A DNA stretch of 64,000 bases, taken from assembly GCA_021229015.1 (NCBI GenBank), contig CM037795.1, positions 11,770,656 to 11,834,655 on the forward strand. Reading direction: 5' to 3'. A program made the position numbers and the translations under genes. The notes under the pieces were generated by a model, which worked only from the letters and a program-made list of their open reading frames with translations, ran no database searches and had not been told where the DNA came from. Numbering within the stretch: position 1 is the first letter of the stretch; every line of letters begins with the position of its first letter. The DNA is from Solen grandis (taxonomy: Eukaryota > Mollusca > Bivalvia > Adapedonta > Solenidae). Of the stretch, positions 1-11,359 are shown piece by piece.

Positions 1-181
1 GTTGGGTGGGGTGGTGGTGTGGGGAGGGCTGCTGGATTCAATCCCCGACCGCGGAGCAAGATATGGTATCATGCCACATGTCTACGGCGTGATACTTCAG
101 TGTGGCAGCACTTTATCTGTCTCAAGTAGACAGTCTCCAAATGACCGAAATACTGTGGGCGGAACGTTAAAACCAATTGTA
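1..181 (+). mobile_element. SINE family 2 copy, partial, cut by window start
   Basis: The body carries the family-2 signature: a 'ggtatcatgccacatgtct' block, 'ggcgtgatac', 'gtggcagcac', then a 3' module 'gaccgaaatactg...gcggaacgttaaaac'. The same order recurs near 12.1, 23.3, 28.4 and 50.0 kb. A weak B-box-like stretch (ggattcaatcccc) precedes it. The open frame across it is a by-product. Confidence 0.7.
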
Positions 182-288
182 AGTAAAGTATGTATGGTCT
201 ATTGAGTATGAACTATCTGCAAACGCAAATCATTGCTTATATTCATACATGAATAACATGACTTCTACAAGTAAATTAAAACACTAAA

Positions 289-546
289 CTTGACTTGACT
301 ATTTGAGTTTACCTCGCTTCGACAGTATTTCAGTCATATAGCGACGTCCAACTAATTTAAGGTAGAGGAAGACCCCAAATGCACTGAGGCATCCGGGTAG
401 AACCACCAACCTACCGCAAGCCAGCTGGAAGGCTTCCTCGCATGAAAATCCGAATGACCCTGCCGGGATTCGAACCCACGCAGTGAGAGGCTGAGTGAGT
501 GTTAAGTTAAAGTCAGCGACTTTACCATCCCGGCCACGGAGGCCCC
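289..546 (-). mobile_element. SINE family 1 copy A, full length, tail type alpha
   Basis: On the minus strand it reads: tRNA-like head (ggcctccgtggccggga, B box gggttcgaatccc), a body with 'agctggcttgcggtaggt', then 'gcgacg...gtaaactcaaa' and a short tail of gtcaagtca repeats. The nearly identical arrangement in the copies near 44.5 and 46.0 kb fixes the boundaries. Flanks taaattaaaa/taaatttaaa could be a decayed target duplication. Confidence 0.85.
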
Positions 547-566
547 TAAATTTAAAAAAGTTTTAA

Positions 567-570
<4 letters not shown>

Positions 571-610
<40 letters not shown>
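571..610. repeat. (TA)n microsatellite
   Basis: An uninterrupted TA dinucleotide tract of about 40 bases lies just downstream of SINE copy A. Confidence 0.95.
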
Positions 611-613
<3 letters not shown>

Positions 614-1690
614 CACCTCTATTCAATCTGCTTACCTATGAGGGAAAGAAAAAACTGAAAGAAAAGCCATGAGTATCTCTGTGAAAATTCGGAAAGTACC
701 AGTATGAAGATGGATGTCAGAAAAGTCGAATTGTCTCGGGTTGTATAAACCATATACATATGAAGGGTACAATTGGTCATCCAGGAATGCACGGCCAGAA
801 AAAATGACCGCTTATGTGAAATACTATGGATGGTGAAATGTTTCTAAAATAAATTTATAATAACTATTTCGTTCAACTATTTGTACCAAGATTGAACTGG
901 GTTAGGCCAGTTTACAGCCCCGGGGTCTTCTGTTTATGCACTTAAAGCTTGTTTATCTGATTAGTAAGCACAAAGCTATAGTATGAGACTTAGCTGACAT
1001 TTAATTGTGGGCCATTTTCTTTAATTTCATATCACAATAAAACCTTTACTTGTTAAAATTACACATAATTATGGCTGAAGTCGTGCATAGCTGTCGGGGA
1101 AAAAATTTCATTTTTACATCCGTACTTCAATAGATGTTAGGGGTCATGCCTTTTGTAATGAAATATACTTAAATCAAGGTAATCAATGCAATATCCCCTC
1201 GAAAAATAATCAGTTGTGACTCATATAAGTCTTATCACTCATCCGCACAACTCGATATCTTATTTGACGTGGCTTTCACGTTTTGCCGAAGGGAAAAGTT
1301 GATCGATATAGAATTTCACGGGGAAATAATTGTGGACTCAAACACCAATTTTACAATCACTGGCCAGTTAACAGGCATTTTATTAATTATAATATATTTT
1401 TCATTATATTACAATTAGTTATATATCTTAAAGGACAACTGGTTGTTGTTGTTGTTATAGTAATTGGGACGTGGTTACAAGTCCCACCGATACTATTTCT
1501 GCGGACACTCTAAGCACAAGGCCACCGAGGGACGGTAGCAAACTCCACGCAGTAGTTACCTTCCCTTACAGTTGTAGATAACCACTGCCACCACAAGTAA
1601 ACATTAACAGAATTTAGCTAAGTTTGTTTTCTTTAATAAACTTCAAATATCGCCTCGTGGAAAAAAAAATCATTTTAAAAAATATTTTTG
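611..1690. other. AT-rich stretch with no recognised gene
   Basis: No coding signature, splice-linked frame or family match was seen on either strand. The 76-codon frame at 1283-1513 ends in a GTT-repeat-driven poly-Val stretch and is probably chance. Confidence 0.6.
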
Positions 1691-1694
1691 TTGT

Positions 1695-1830
1695 TGTGAC
1701 AGCAGACGGAGACGCCATTTGTTAGTTTAACCATCATCACGTGACATTTGTGACGGCAGTGATTTTTTTTTTTTGGCTTGCAAAGGAAGATCACTGTGTG
1801 GAGTTTGAGACGGTAGATGTGGTAATAATA
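1695..1830 (+). repeat. Dispersed repeat with CACGTG core, copy 1
   Basis: The block 'atcacgtgacatttgtgacg' followed by 'gcagtgatt', a T-rich gap and 'gcaaagga.gat.act..gt.gagttt' is found again in the same order and orientation at 62.48-62.60 kb. The core contains an E-box (TCACGTGA). Confidence 0.7.
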
Positions 1831-1849
1831 TTAGTAGTCTTTATAGTAG

Positions 1850-4235
1850 CAGCAGAAAGTAGTAGTAGTACTAGAAGTAGTAGTAGACTGGTAGTGGGGG
1901 AAGTAGTAACGCTTGCGGAACAAGTAGTAATAGTAGATGTAGTGGTAGTAGTAATAAAACTAGCAGCTATAATAAAAGCAAAAGTTGAGGCAGTAGAATA
2001 GTAGTGAATGTGGTGGAAATGAGGTAGTGCATTATAGAGAAAAATAGTGTGGTGTATATAGATTGTATATGATAATAATTTAAGTAGAAGTATAGAGAGT
2101 GGTGCGGTAGGTTAAGTATTTAGTGAACAGTATGTTTTAGTTGTTGTTGTTGTAGTGATGGTGATTGTAATATAAGCAGAAATAATAATAGAAGGAGCAG
2201 CAGTAGCAGTGGAAGTTGTAGCAGTAATAGCAGTGGTAGAGGAGTAGTGGTAGCAGTAGAAGTAGCAGCAGTAGTAGTGGTAGTTGTAGCAGTAATAGCA
2301 GTGGTAGGAGGAGAAGTGGTAGCAGTAGAAGGAGCAGCAGTTGAATGGTAGTTGTAGCAATAATAGCAGTGGTAGGAGGAGAAGTGGTAGCCGTAGAAGG
2401 AGCAGCAGTTGTAGTAGTAGTTGTAGCAATAAAGAGTGGTAGGAGGAGTAGTGGTAGCAGTAGAAGGAGCAGCAGTTGTAGTAGTAGTTGTAGCAAGTGG
2501 TCAGGAGCTAGTGGTAGCCAGTAGAAGGAGCACCATTTGATAGTGTAGTGGAACAGTTTCTCAGTGGTAGAGAGTAGTGGAGCAGTAGAAGGAGCAGCAG
2601 TTTGTAGTGAGTGAGCAGTATTGCATAGCAGTGAAGTTGTAGCAGTAATAGCAGTGTAGGGGATATGGTAGCGTAGAAGGAGCAGAGATTTGGTAGTTTA
2701 GCAGTAAAGCATGTAGAGAACTATGGAAGCATGAAGGCAGCAGCAGTTGAAATTGTAGTGGAACAGTAAATAGTGGTAGGAGAGTAAGGTAACATAGAAG
2801 AGACACAGAATTGGTAGGCAGTTGTAGCAGTTATAGCATGGTTGGAGAAGTAATGTAGCAGTAAAAGGAGCAGCATGTAGTGGTATGGAAGCGTAATACA
2901 GTGTAGGGAGTATGGTATCATAAAAGAAGTACTTGTAGATAGTTGTAGCAGTATTATGGTTTAGAGAGTATGGGAGCAAAAAGGAGCAGCAGTTGTATGT
3001 AGTTGTAAGCAATATAATTGGTATAGGGTGGGTAGCAGTAGAAGGAGCAGCAGTTTATGGAAGTGTAGCAGTAAAAGTAGTGTAGTAGATATTAGAAGTA
3101 GATGGTCACAGATAGCAGTGACGTTGTGAGCATACATAGCGTTAGGTAGGAGCAGTGGTACATAGAGGAGCACAGTGTAGTTTTGTTTTTACAGTAAAAG
3201 TAGTGGTAATAGGATATTGTAGCAGTAAAGGGAGCATAGCAGTGAGGTGTGCAGTAATAGCATGTAGAGAAGTATGTACGCAGAGAAGAGCGCATTGTAG
3301 TGTAGTGTAGCAGTAATAGAACTGGTAGGGGAGTAGTGGTGCAGAAAGGACAGATGTAGTGATAGTTGTAGCAGTAATAGCAGTGGTAGGAGGAGTAGTG
3401 GTAGCAGTAGAAGGAGCAGCAGTTGTAGTGGTAGTTGTAGCAGTAATAGCAGTGGTAGGAGGAGTAGTGGTAGCAGTAGAAGGAGCAGCAGTTGTAGTGG
3501 TAGTTGTAGCAGTAATAGCAGTGGTAGGAGGAGTAGTGGTAGCAGAAGAAGGAGCAGCAGTTGTAGTGGTAGTTGTAGAAGTAATAGTAGTGGTAGGAGG
3601 AGTAGTGGTAGCAGTAGAAGGAGCAGCAGTTGTAGTGGTACTTGTAGTAATAATAGCAGTGGTAGGAGGAGTAGTGTAGCAGAAGAAGGAGCAGCAGTTG
3701 TAGTGGTAGTTGTAGTAGTAATAGTAGTTGTAGGAGGAGTAGTGGTAGCAGTAGATGGAGCAGCAGTTGTAGTGGTAGTTGTAGCAGTAATAGCAGTGGA
3801 AGGAGGAGTAGTGGTAGCAGTAGAAGGAGCAGCAGTGAGTGGTATGGAGTTGTAGAGTAATAGTAGTGGTAGGAGGAGTAGTGGTAGCAGTAGAAGGAGC
3901 AGTAGTTGTAGTGGTAGTTGTAGTAGTAATAGCAGTGGTAGGAGGAGTAGTGGTAACAGAAGAAGGAGCAGCAGTTGTAGTGGTAGTTGTAGTAGTAATA
4001 GTAGTGGTAGGAGGAGTAGTGGTAGCAGTTGAAGGAGCAGCAGTTGTAGTGGTAGTTGTAGTAGTAATAGTAGTGGTAGGAGGAGTAGTGGTAGCAGTAG
4101 ATGGAGCAGCAGTTGTAGTGGTAGTTGTAGCAGTAATAGCAGTGGTAGGAGGAGTAGTGGTAGCAATAGAAGGAGCAGCAGTTGTAGTGGTAGTTGTAGC
4201 AGTAATAGCAGTGGTAGGAGGAGTGGTAGAGGAGA
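1850..4235 (+). repeat. GTA-rich trinucleotide tract and 69-bp minisatellite
   Basis: The first part (about 1850-2170) is degenerate (GTA)n. From about 2200 a higher-order unit appears, and between 3355 and 4235 it is regular: about 13 units of 69 bp, visible because each plus-strand frame repeats a 23-residue peptide (AVIAVVGGVVVAVEGAA then Val6). The 69-bp unit is built from GTA/GTR/GCA-type triplets, so no frame meets stops, which creates long false open frames on both strands (up to 387 codons). The stretch 2480-3350 shows the same unit riddled with one- and two-base indels. Confidence 0.95.
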
Positions 4236-4925
4236 GTTGTTTAATATAGATCAAATTAGTAGTTATGGTGAAGACGATGGGTCTAAGCACCACCTTGAGG
4301 TACACTTATTTGATAGTAATACTTCTGTGACTTTTTCTCAATGTTTAAATATCAAAAATAAAAACGTTTTACCGTGAGTTTTTTGTTCAAATGTCGTTAT
4401 ATTTGGGGGAGATTCTCCGTATTTAAGATAAACATTGAAACCTATGAGAAGAATAACCACGAACAATGAATTTTATCTCGGATAAAAAACAACAACAAAA
4501 AAAAAAAAAAAAAAAAACTCATTAGAACGCCATGTGTAAGTTATCAGGGGAGATAATTCATAGTTTTCAGATAAGTCATGAAAACAACACTAGGGGATGT
4601 AATCATAAGAACTTCTGTAAGTTTTTATCCATTATGGTTTTACATAGTTTGACACCTATAAGCTTAATACATGTATATTTTAGAGGAATTGATAATTGGA
4701 TATTAGGGTGGGAGACACCTGAAAAGCCTCAGATTTAGGAAGTCGAGTTAGTAGTTACTTTATCTATAGCAGATTGGTTCTTCTACATTCGGTCACGTGT
4801 GAGACTACATGGTGATCGCCTGTCCAGGCACCAGGGTTAACTCTGGAGCACTACGATACTTTGCCTTTTCGTCTAAGAGCTTTCGTGTAGCAATTTCAAC
4901 TATTATTTTCTATTCGACTTACACT
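4236..4925. other. Non-coding stretch with poly(A)
   Basis: No gene recognised. It holds a poly(A) run of about 22 at 4497-4518. It directly precedes the promoter of the trihelix-like gene. Confidence 0.6.
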
Positions 4926-4926
4926 G

Positions 4927-4934
4927 TGACGTCA
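4927..4934 (+). promoter_or_regulatory. Candidate CRE (TGACGTCA) upstream of trihelix-like gene
   Basis: A perfect palindromic TGACGTCA lies 66 bp before the proposed start ATG (5000). The start itself sits in ATTATGGCGGC, close to the YY1-type AANATGGCGGC element seen at start codons of many TATA-less animal promoters. That the element functions is inference. Confidence 0.45.
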
Positions 4935-5897
4935 CAGACTGAAACACAACACTTCACGCCGGAAAACCTTTGTTAAGTTAGATCACATGACCAAGAATTA
5001 TGGCGGCAAAAGATCTGCAAAAAAAAAGGTAAAATTACTTATATATATTGCTTACCATCTTGTAAGGTGGCAAATGGTACTTTATTCATCCCATACGACA
5101 GTGATTAGTCTACAGATGAGGTTACGTTTGAGATTGAGCGAAAACTGGGTTGCTTATATACATTCAATTGTTTCGTACTCACTTACTTTCGTACCTGAGC
5201 AGTTTCGTACCGCTACATAACAATAACAAGTGTTCCGTTACTGATTTCTAACACTACTCTTTAAGTGTCAATTTTCTCTGAGTTGATAAATTTGCTTGTG
5301 TGTCTTTACAATTCACTCTTGGTTTAGAATTTACTGCTAACATTTTTGACGGCATGATTTGCATTTTCCACTAGAACTTGGATTATTGATCAGGAATTCA
5401 GATTCTACTGATATCATGTTATAATTATGTGATAATAAAATTCAAGGGATATGGTCAGATGAATGCACTTCTATGCTGGGAAGTGGCTGGGTAGGGTAAG
5501 CCTCATTTTCAAATCTATGGCAAGCACTCATTAATATTTCATGAGTATTATGGCCTTGCGTGGACCGCTGATTTGCTTGACAGCATAGATTATGCAACAG
5601 GAGTTGAAATCAATCGATAAACAGGATGAAATTTTATTTCAGATATTCGGAGCATGTAACATTTAAGTATGACGATGGATTGGAGATGAATGCGCGCCTA
5701 AATGCTCCGACCATGGCAAGATTAGAGAAATATATCTCTGAAAATTTTATGCAAATCAGTTACTTTGCCTGTAGAACATTGTTATCGTCCTATCAAACAT
5801 TAAGAAATCATCCTGAATATATTTGAATGTTAAAAGTTCAAGTGGAGAATCCAGTTGTTTTCCCTAAGTAAAAATTAAAATATATTGTTTGTTTCGG

Positions 5898-6028
5898 AGG
5901 TGCATACCTACCTCCTAGTCAGATGAAAGTGTTCCTCACATGAAAAATTTAAAGGATCGACCAAGATTCGAACCCACAGCGATGAGTGTCAGACTGTTAC
6001 TGCATAGCCATGTATGGCAGCCCAATAA
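5898..6028 (-). mobile_element. SINE family 1 copy D, eroded head portion
   Basis: On the minus strand it keeps the B box (gtgggttcgaatc) and the 'catgtgagga' junction that follows the tRNA-like head in other copies. The 3' body is lost. It lies in intron 2 of the trihelix-like gene. Confidence 0.6.
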
Positions 6029-7299
6029 ATCATAATTGGCTGGTTTTTTTTATATTTAGTTTTCAATCAGTTTTTTATTTTTCATGAAAATATTTCAGAT
6101 AACGTGTTGATGAATGTTATCAGAAGGAAAATTGAGGAAGCACGTGGTTGCAGTTATACACCAGAGGGTAAGTTTATATTTCAAATTAATATATATAAGC
6201 GTCAACATACTGAAAAGATACCCGTTAACTCAAAAGCTTTCGTCCTATTACTAGCATTCTACCATCAGTCAACCCGAGCTGTTGAGGAAAGTCGTGGAGC
6301 AGCACAAATGATTGTAACTGGTATGTAATAAAAATGAAGGTAAATGATTAAAACATGCTACACCAAACGCTCTGATGTTAATATACATGTAAAATCATGC
6401 TGGAATCAGCTTCTGTAGACACAATCTTGTTTGGACTTCATCTCCAAAACAACTGGATGGACTTGGACTTCAAAGGATTGATTGGTACCATAATACCCAG
6501 TCTAGTTGTGCATATCGTTAGCACGTTTGGATTGGGTGATTTATCACAGAGTCATGGCCCTTTTAGTAATAATGTTTTTATTGTTGTTGTTTTTGTTTAT
6601 CTTGAGCATAACTTCAAAATTATCAACAGGATTTACTGGAAACATTGAACTGCAGTCCGTAATTATCATAATTGAAGATTGCTTGCGTGGACCCTTTGAT
6701 GATATAAACATCAACAACAATAATTAAAACATAGATATAGGATCTGACATGAGTTGCTATTTTATATTAAATTTTACTCTACGAGTTCGTGAAAATGTTA
6801 ATAACGAGTTTAGTAAAATTTGATATGAAATGACAATTTATGTCAGCTTCTTTTTATCATATGACCTATACCGACTGAAACATGACTGAATGCCTGTGAA
6901 CGAATTGCTATTGTCATCTACCACAAAGGAAATAGTCCTAAATAATATCAAGTGAATTTCTCATACATTTTCAACACCACAGAAATAATGCATCTTTTTG
7001 ATCAAAGTTAACTGCATCTAACATATTTAATCAAGCTGTTCGAGTTCATCACACCATGCATATTTGTAGAATACACGCTCGTGACGTGGAGTGATGCAAT
7101 TCGGCCTAAAAGTTATATGTAACGTGATAAATATAAGAAAAGATGTGATGGATATACGAAACCGGAAACAGATGTTTGAGCATAATGTCATATGAAAAAA
7201 CTGACTATGTTGCATTTAACAATGCTTACTGTGTCAAAGCAGGAAGCACATGTTAATCCATTACACTCAGTGATAGTTCTAGTTTTATTTGGACTACCG

Positions 7300-7468
7300 A
7301 AAAAATTTCAAAAGCGACGTCCAAATAATTACAGGTGGAGGAATACCCAGAGTTCACAGAGGCATCTGGGTGGAACCACCGACCAACCGCAAGTCAGCTA
7401 GAAGTATTTTCACATGAAAATTCGACTGACCCAGCCAGGATTCGAACCCAAGCAATGAGGGGCTGAAA
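7300..7468 (-). mobile_element. SINE family 1 copy B, diverged
   Basis: Family order is conserved on the minus strand (B box gggttcgaatcc, tttcatgtga, 'gctgacttgcggttggtcgg', ccacctgtaatt, ggacgtcgc) but with many substitutions, so it is an old copy. It lies in intron 4 of the trihelix-like gene. Confidence 0.75.
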
Positions 7469-7629
7469 CTGATTCTTGACTAAATGCATTTTTAAGCATT
7501 TTTTTTACTTCTTTTGATCGTAACTTTTTTCTGTTTTTAATTGTATGGATTTTATTAGATTTGAGGACTGAAAGAAATGAACAGACAAGTGAAGAAATCT
7601 CAGTTGGTTCTTCACAAGAAAATCATGGT

Positions 7630-8440
7630 GAATAAAATGAGCATGTAGAAAAAGTCTAAACATAAAGGAGAAATTTGTCTTTCAACATACAAGTTTGGAA
7701 GTTGTGTACATACGGATCACTCGTTCCAAGATCAAACAGCATGCCCATTTACCCCCATAGAGGGTTTTGTCTCACCAAAATTTGCCATGTACACCCAAAT
7801 TGTAGAGACTCTGTATATGGGGGTGCAAAGTTAAGGAAAACAGCAACTGTACCCCCACTTTCAAAACTCTGTGAGCACCTTGTCAAGGCTAAGTCACAGG
7901 AACCATAATAGGTTCTTTAAAGTTCCATTATGCTTTCAAAAGCAGTGTATATTCTTCCAAGAGAAAATCAAAGTGTGTACTACAGTTACAAGATGCAATC
8001 TGTACATATTCATTGGAAACAACGATACCACAATGCATAAATATGAAATAGTCTTTTACTAAAAATCACTCATTATTGTTTACAAAAATAACTACATATA
8101 CATATATGCATATTCCACATTTGCTCGTCAATTCCATAGACATTCCTTATGTTTTAGTTAACAAATCACTTGTGCATAAATTGATGACGTTACAGATAAA
8201 CAAATTGTGATTCGACAACGTTTTTTTTTTCAAAATTAAAAATATTTCCGATTACAGACTGTCTCCTGTTATACTCGTCAATGTAAACAATGAGAGTACA
8301 TGTATAATGACATCCTTCCAAAATACTAAATTGCCTAATTTAATAAACATTTTCATTGCGTTTTACTTATTTTACAGAAAATATTTGCACATTATGTACC
8401 ATTTGTGTTTGTCTGCAATATGTCAATGTTATTGTGACAA
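7630..8440. other. Intron 5 sequence, first part, no feature recognised
   Basis: Unique-looking AT-rich DNA. The short frames at 7675-7908, 7871-8062 and 8307-8576 have no supporting splice sites or family resemblance, and the last runs into SINE copy C. Confidence 0.5.
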
Positions 8441-8455
8441 TCCCTCGTCACAGGT

Positions 8456-8715
8456 TGTTGTTGTAGTTGTTGTTGTATTAGGGTTTACCGTCGCTGCGAT
8501 AGTATTTCAATCATATAGCGACGTCCAGCTAATTACAGGTGGAGAAGACCCCGAGTACACAGAGGTACCCGGGTAGAACCACCGACCTACCGCAAGCCAG
8601 CTGGAAGGCTTCCTCACATGAAAAATCCGAAAACCCTACCGGGATTCGAACCCACAGCGGTGAGGGACTGAGAGATTTCTAGTCCGCGACTGTAACCGCT
8701 CGGCCACGGCGGCCC
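8456..8715 (-). mobile_element. SINE family 1 copy C, full length, tail type beta
   Basis: It is flanked by a perfect 14-bp target duplication, ccctcgtcacaggt, at 8442-8455 and 8716-8729. On the minus strand: head with A-box-like tggccgagcggtta, B box gtgggttcgaatccc, common body, 3' module 'gaaatactatcgcagcgacg...gtaaaccc', and an (ACA)n tail. This is the cleanest reference copy in the window. Confidence 0.92.
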
Positions 8716-8761
8716 CCCTCGTCACAGGTATAAGTACGATCTCTGACAAGTGCTTCAAATG

Positions 8762-8848
8762 GTCGACTCTTTGGCTCAGTGGTTAGTGCATTGGACTTGC
8801 ATGCCGGCGGACCTGGCTCGATGCTGGGTCGGGTCGAGTTTTTTACAT
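8762..8848 (+). repeat. tRNA-like sequence related to the 13.4-kb palindrome
   Basis: It reads gtcgactctttggctcagtg, then ttagtgcattgga, then 'ggcggacctggctcgatgctgggtcgggt'. The same order forms each arm of the inverted repeat at 13367-13554. The T-arm is degraded (no GGTTCGA), so it is not a functional tRNA gene. Confidence 0.6.
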
Positions 8849-8954
8849 TATTTTAAAATTTCCTTTTCATAAAAATGAAATCATCATGAAACTATCTCAA
8901 GTTTCTAAGACAGACAAACCTAGCCAACCCCATCACCACATTTATAAAGAGGAT

Positions 8955-9095
8955 TTTTTTTCTAGAAGTAAGTTTCAAGTAAAGCGAGTTTCGAGTCTGG
9001 AAAAGTGAGTTTCGGGTTAGAAAGAGTGAGTTTGGAGTCGGAAATGGTGAGTTTTGAGAAAAAGAGTTTGAGTAAAAAAAAATGAGTTTCGAGTA
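8955..9095 (+). repeat. Short tandem array (gagtttcgagtcggaaaag type), plus orientation
   Basis: About six degenerate units of roughly 20 bp based on 'gtgagtttcgagtcggaaa'. The same unit occurs on the opposite strand at 10595-10705, so the two arrays face each other around a 1.5-kb interior. Confidence 0.8.
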
Positions 9096-9402
9096 CAGTT
9101 GAAGATATAAATGTATACGTAATACATTGTCATCTCCCATGATTTGAAAATTTTGCCGCCAAACGTTTTTAGAGGTCTCTCACAGAGTAAGTATTAATCA
9201 AAATATCGAATATACCCATTGAAAATACAATTATGTGCATGAATTTATTTTTAAAGTTGTTGAGACAGCTTTTTACTGACTTTCTGACGAGTATGAATAC
9301 AATCAGTGCCAAAATAGGCCGGTAAAGATAACGAAAGTAAGCTATTTTTCTATTAATATCTGGCCTCCTGCATCTTTAATATACCAAACCAATAAACTAT
9401 GA

Positions 9403-10236
9403 AACAAGAGGGCCATAGAGGCCCTAAATCGCTCACCTGAGTATAGGGTTACCCAAGGAACATCTGTACTAAAACATTTTGAAATCTGGCCAGTAGTTTT
9501 GAAGTAGATGACTTAAAGTTTTCATACTTCATTTCTTTCCATTATAAATGCAACCAGAGTTCTACATGGATTAGGTTTATTTAAGCAACTTTTATGAAGG
9601 TTCCCCTGCCAAGTTTAATTAAATTCAGTGCAGCAGTTTCAGAGAAGATGTCGTTTAAAGGTTTCACTATATACATATTAGGCAAATTAGCCCCGCCAGT
9701 GAAGGCCATGGTTTTTACGAATCAGAATATTTTTTGCAATATTGGTAGAGGGTTACTAAAGAAACATCTATACTAAAACATTTCGAAATCTGGCCAGTAG
9801 TTTTGAAGGAGATGCTTTTCAAAGTTTTCATACTTTTTTCCGTTGACATGGCAACCAGGGTTCTATATGGATACGGTTTATTTAAGCATCTTCAGTGAAG
9901 GTTCACGAACAGTTTATCCCTGCCAGGTTTAATCAAATTCTGTCCAGCGATTTCAGAGGAGATGCCGTTTACAGGTTTCACTATATACATGTTAGGCAAA
10001 TTAGCCCAGACGCCCCTGGCGGTCATGTTTTTTTACGGATCGGAAAAATTTAAGCAACCTTGGTAGGGGGTTATCCAAGGAACATCTGTACTAAAACTTG
10101 AAATCTGGCCAGTAGTTTTGAAGTTCATGATTTTTAAAGTTTTCATTTTTTTTTTCTTTCCGTTTCAGAGGAGATGTTATTTAAAGCAAATTGTTGACGA
10201 CGCACGACGACGGACGCAGGGTGCTCAGGTGAGCTT
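9403..10236 (+). mobile_element. Hairpin-ended non-autonomous element with three internal tandem units
   Basis: The left end is gagggccatagaggcccta followed by gctcacctgag, itself a short hairpin (gagggcc/ggccctc-like). The right end is gctcaggtgagc, inverted relative to the left. Between them a unit of about 300 bp recurs near 9450, 9750 and 10065, each with 'aaatctggccagtagttttg'. A gacgacgcacgacgacggac motif closes the element. No open frame. This general design is common in bivalve genomes, and the mobilising enzyme is unknown to me. Confidence 0.7.
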
Positions 10237-10594
10237 GAATTATGGAGAGAAAAAAAAACGGCACCATTTTTAAAACGGTTTATGTCGTATTTGGACCATT
10301 TGCAGGAATCCATTTTTAAAACGGTTTATGTCGCATTTGGACCATTTGCAGGAATTTCTGAGTGTATGTTCCGTGTTTTCTAGAGTTACCTGGGATTCAG
10401 ATTTTTCTAAACGATTCTATGGGAGGTATACGACGGGATGCAATGTAACTCACTGCGGTTACTTTTCCCCGATTTTTAATAAAACTTTACCATGAAATCA
10501 ATTGTACACAGACAAATGTTGTTAGATATATACAAAGTCGAGATATCATACACCTTTATATTTATAATCGGTCACTGTACAATGTTGTAATCTG

Positions 10595-10705
10595 TTCTGA
10601 CTCGAAACTCACCTTTTTTAACTCAAAACTCACCTTTTCTGACTCGAAACTCATTTTTTGCAACTCGAAACTCACCTTTTCCGACTTGAAACTCACCGCT
10701 CACTA
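10595..10705 (-). repeat. Short tandem array (gagtttcgag type), minus orientation
   Basis: About five units reading ctcgaaactcacctttt on the plus strand, the reverse complement of the array at 8955-9095. It ends about 50 bp before the last exon of the trihelix-like gene. Confidence 0.8.
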
Positions 10706-11359
10706 AAAAATAGATCTCATTTGTAAAAACCCTGTACATGTATTTTTGTATTTTCCAGGTCTTGACGAACATTCTCTGAAAAGCTGTACAGATACAACTT
10801 CTGTTCAAGAGAAGCTACTGATATCTTTATACAAGGACTATAAAAACGACAAGGACCCAAGACAAGTTAAAAATAGTTTGTTTCAAATAAGTGAAGATAT
10901 GAGAAAGCAAAAATATTAGTGGAGAAGCATTGTTCAATTGCACAAAGATATGCTTCATAGCAAAAAGGAAAATGGCCAAAAAAGGAAATATTTTCAGTAT
11001 TATAGAGAAATGAAAGAAATTCTATGTAAAAGGCATGTCATAAAACAACCTGTAACAGCAGGATCTTGTTTGAAGACACCAGAGGCAGGCAAAACGGTTA
11101 AGTTCAGTACAAAGATCAGTCCATCAGCTAATAGTAGTTGCTCTTCATCATTTGAAGATGAAGATAAAAACTCAGGTGAACGTTCATCAAAGAAATAATG
11201 TCGGCATGCATCAAGTGATAATGAAGTAATCGAAGAAATGAAAACGACAGGCAGAAGCATTGCTAGAACGTGAAAATAGAAAAGATGAAAGGGCTGATGA
11301 AAGAAATAGGTTATTGAGAGAATTTCTGAGAGTATATAAGAACAAGTATATTAATTAGC

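Larger units (their letters stand above)
5000..11358 (+). pseudogene. Decayed six-exon gene with Myb/SANT-like (trihelix) DNA-binding domain
   Basis: Proposed exons are 5000-5028, 5643 to about 5772, 6099-6167, 6255-6320, 7559-7627 and 10759-11358. The joins keep frame: exon 1 ends in phase 2 (AAG|GTAAAA) and exon 2 resumes in phase 2. Introns 3 to 5 are all phase 1 with GTAAGT, GTATGT and GTGAAT donors and matching AG acceptors. The last exon encodes helix-rich sequence (LLISLYKDYKND, then WRSIVQLHKDMLHS and KRKYFQYYREMKEIL) typical of trihelix/MADF-like DNA-binding proteins. An acidic/serine linker follows, then an arginine/glutamate-rich C-terminal coil (ERENRKDERADERNRLLREF). Damage: a TAG with about 10 residues missing between helices 2 and 3, a TAA at 11196-11198, and a frameshift near 11240. 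The exon 2 donor is ambiguous (5761 or 5772). The function of the N-terminal exons is unknown. Confidence 0.65.

Noticed and set aside
3355..4235. Regular repeats that could suggest a CRISPR array
   Set aside because: Units are contiguous with no variable spacers, and the genome is eukaryotic.
3142..4305. Long minus-strand open frames (387 and 325 codons) rich in Thr/Leu
   Set aside because: They are readings of the 69-bp triplet minisatellite, which lacks stops in several frames. No domain, signal or flanking gene structure.
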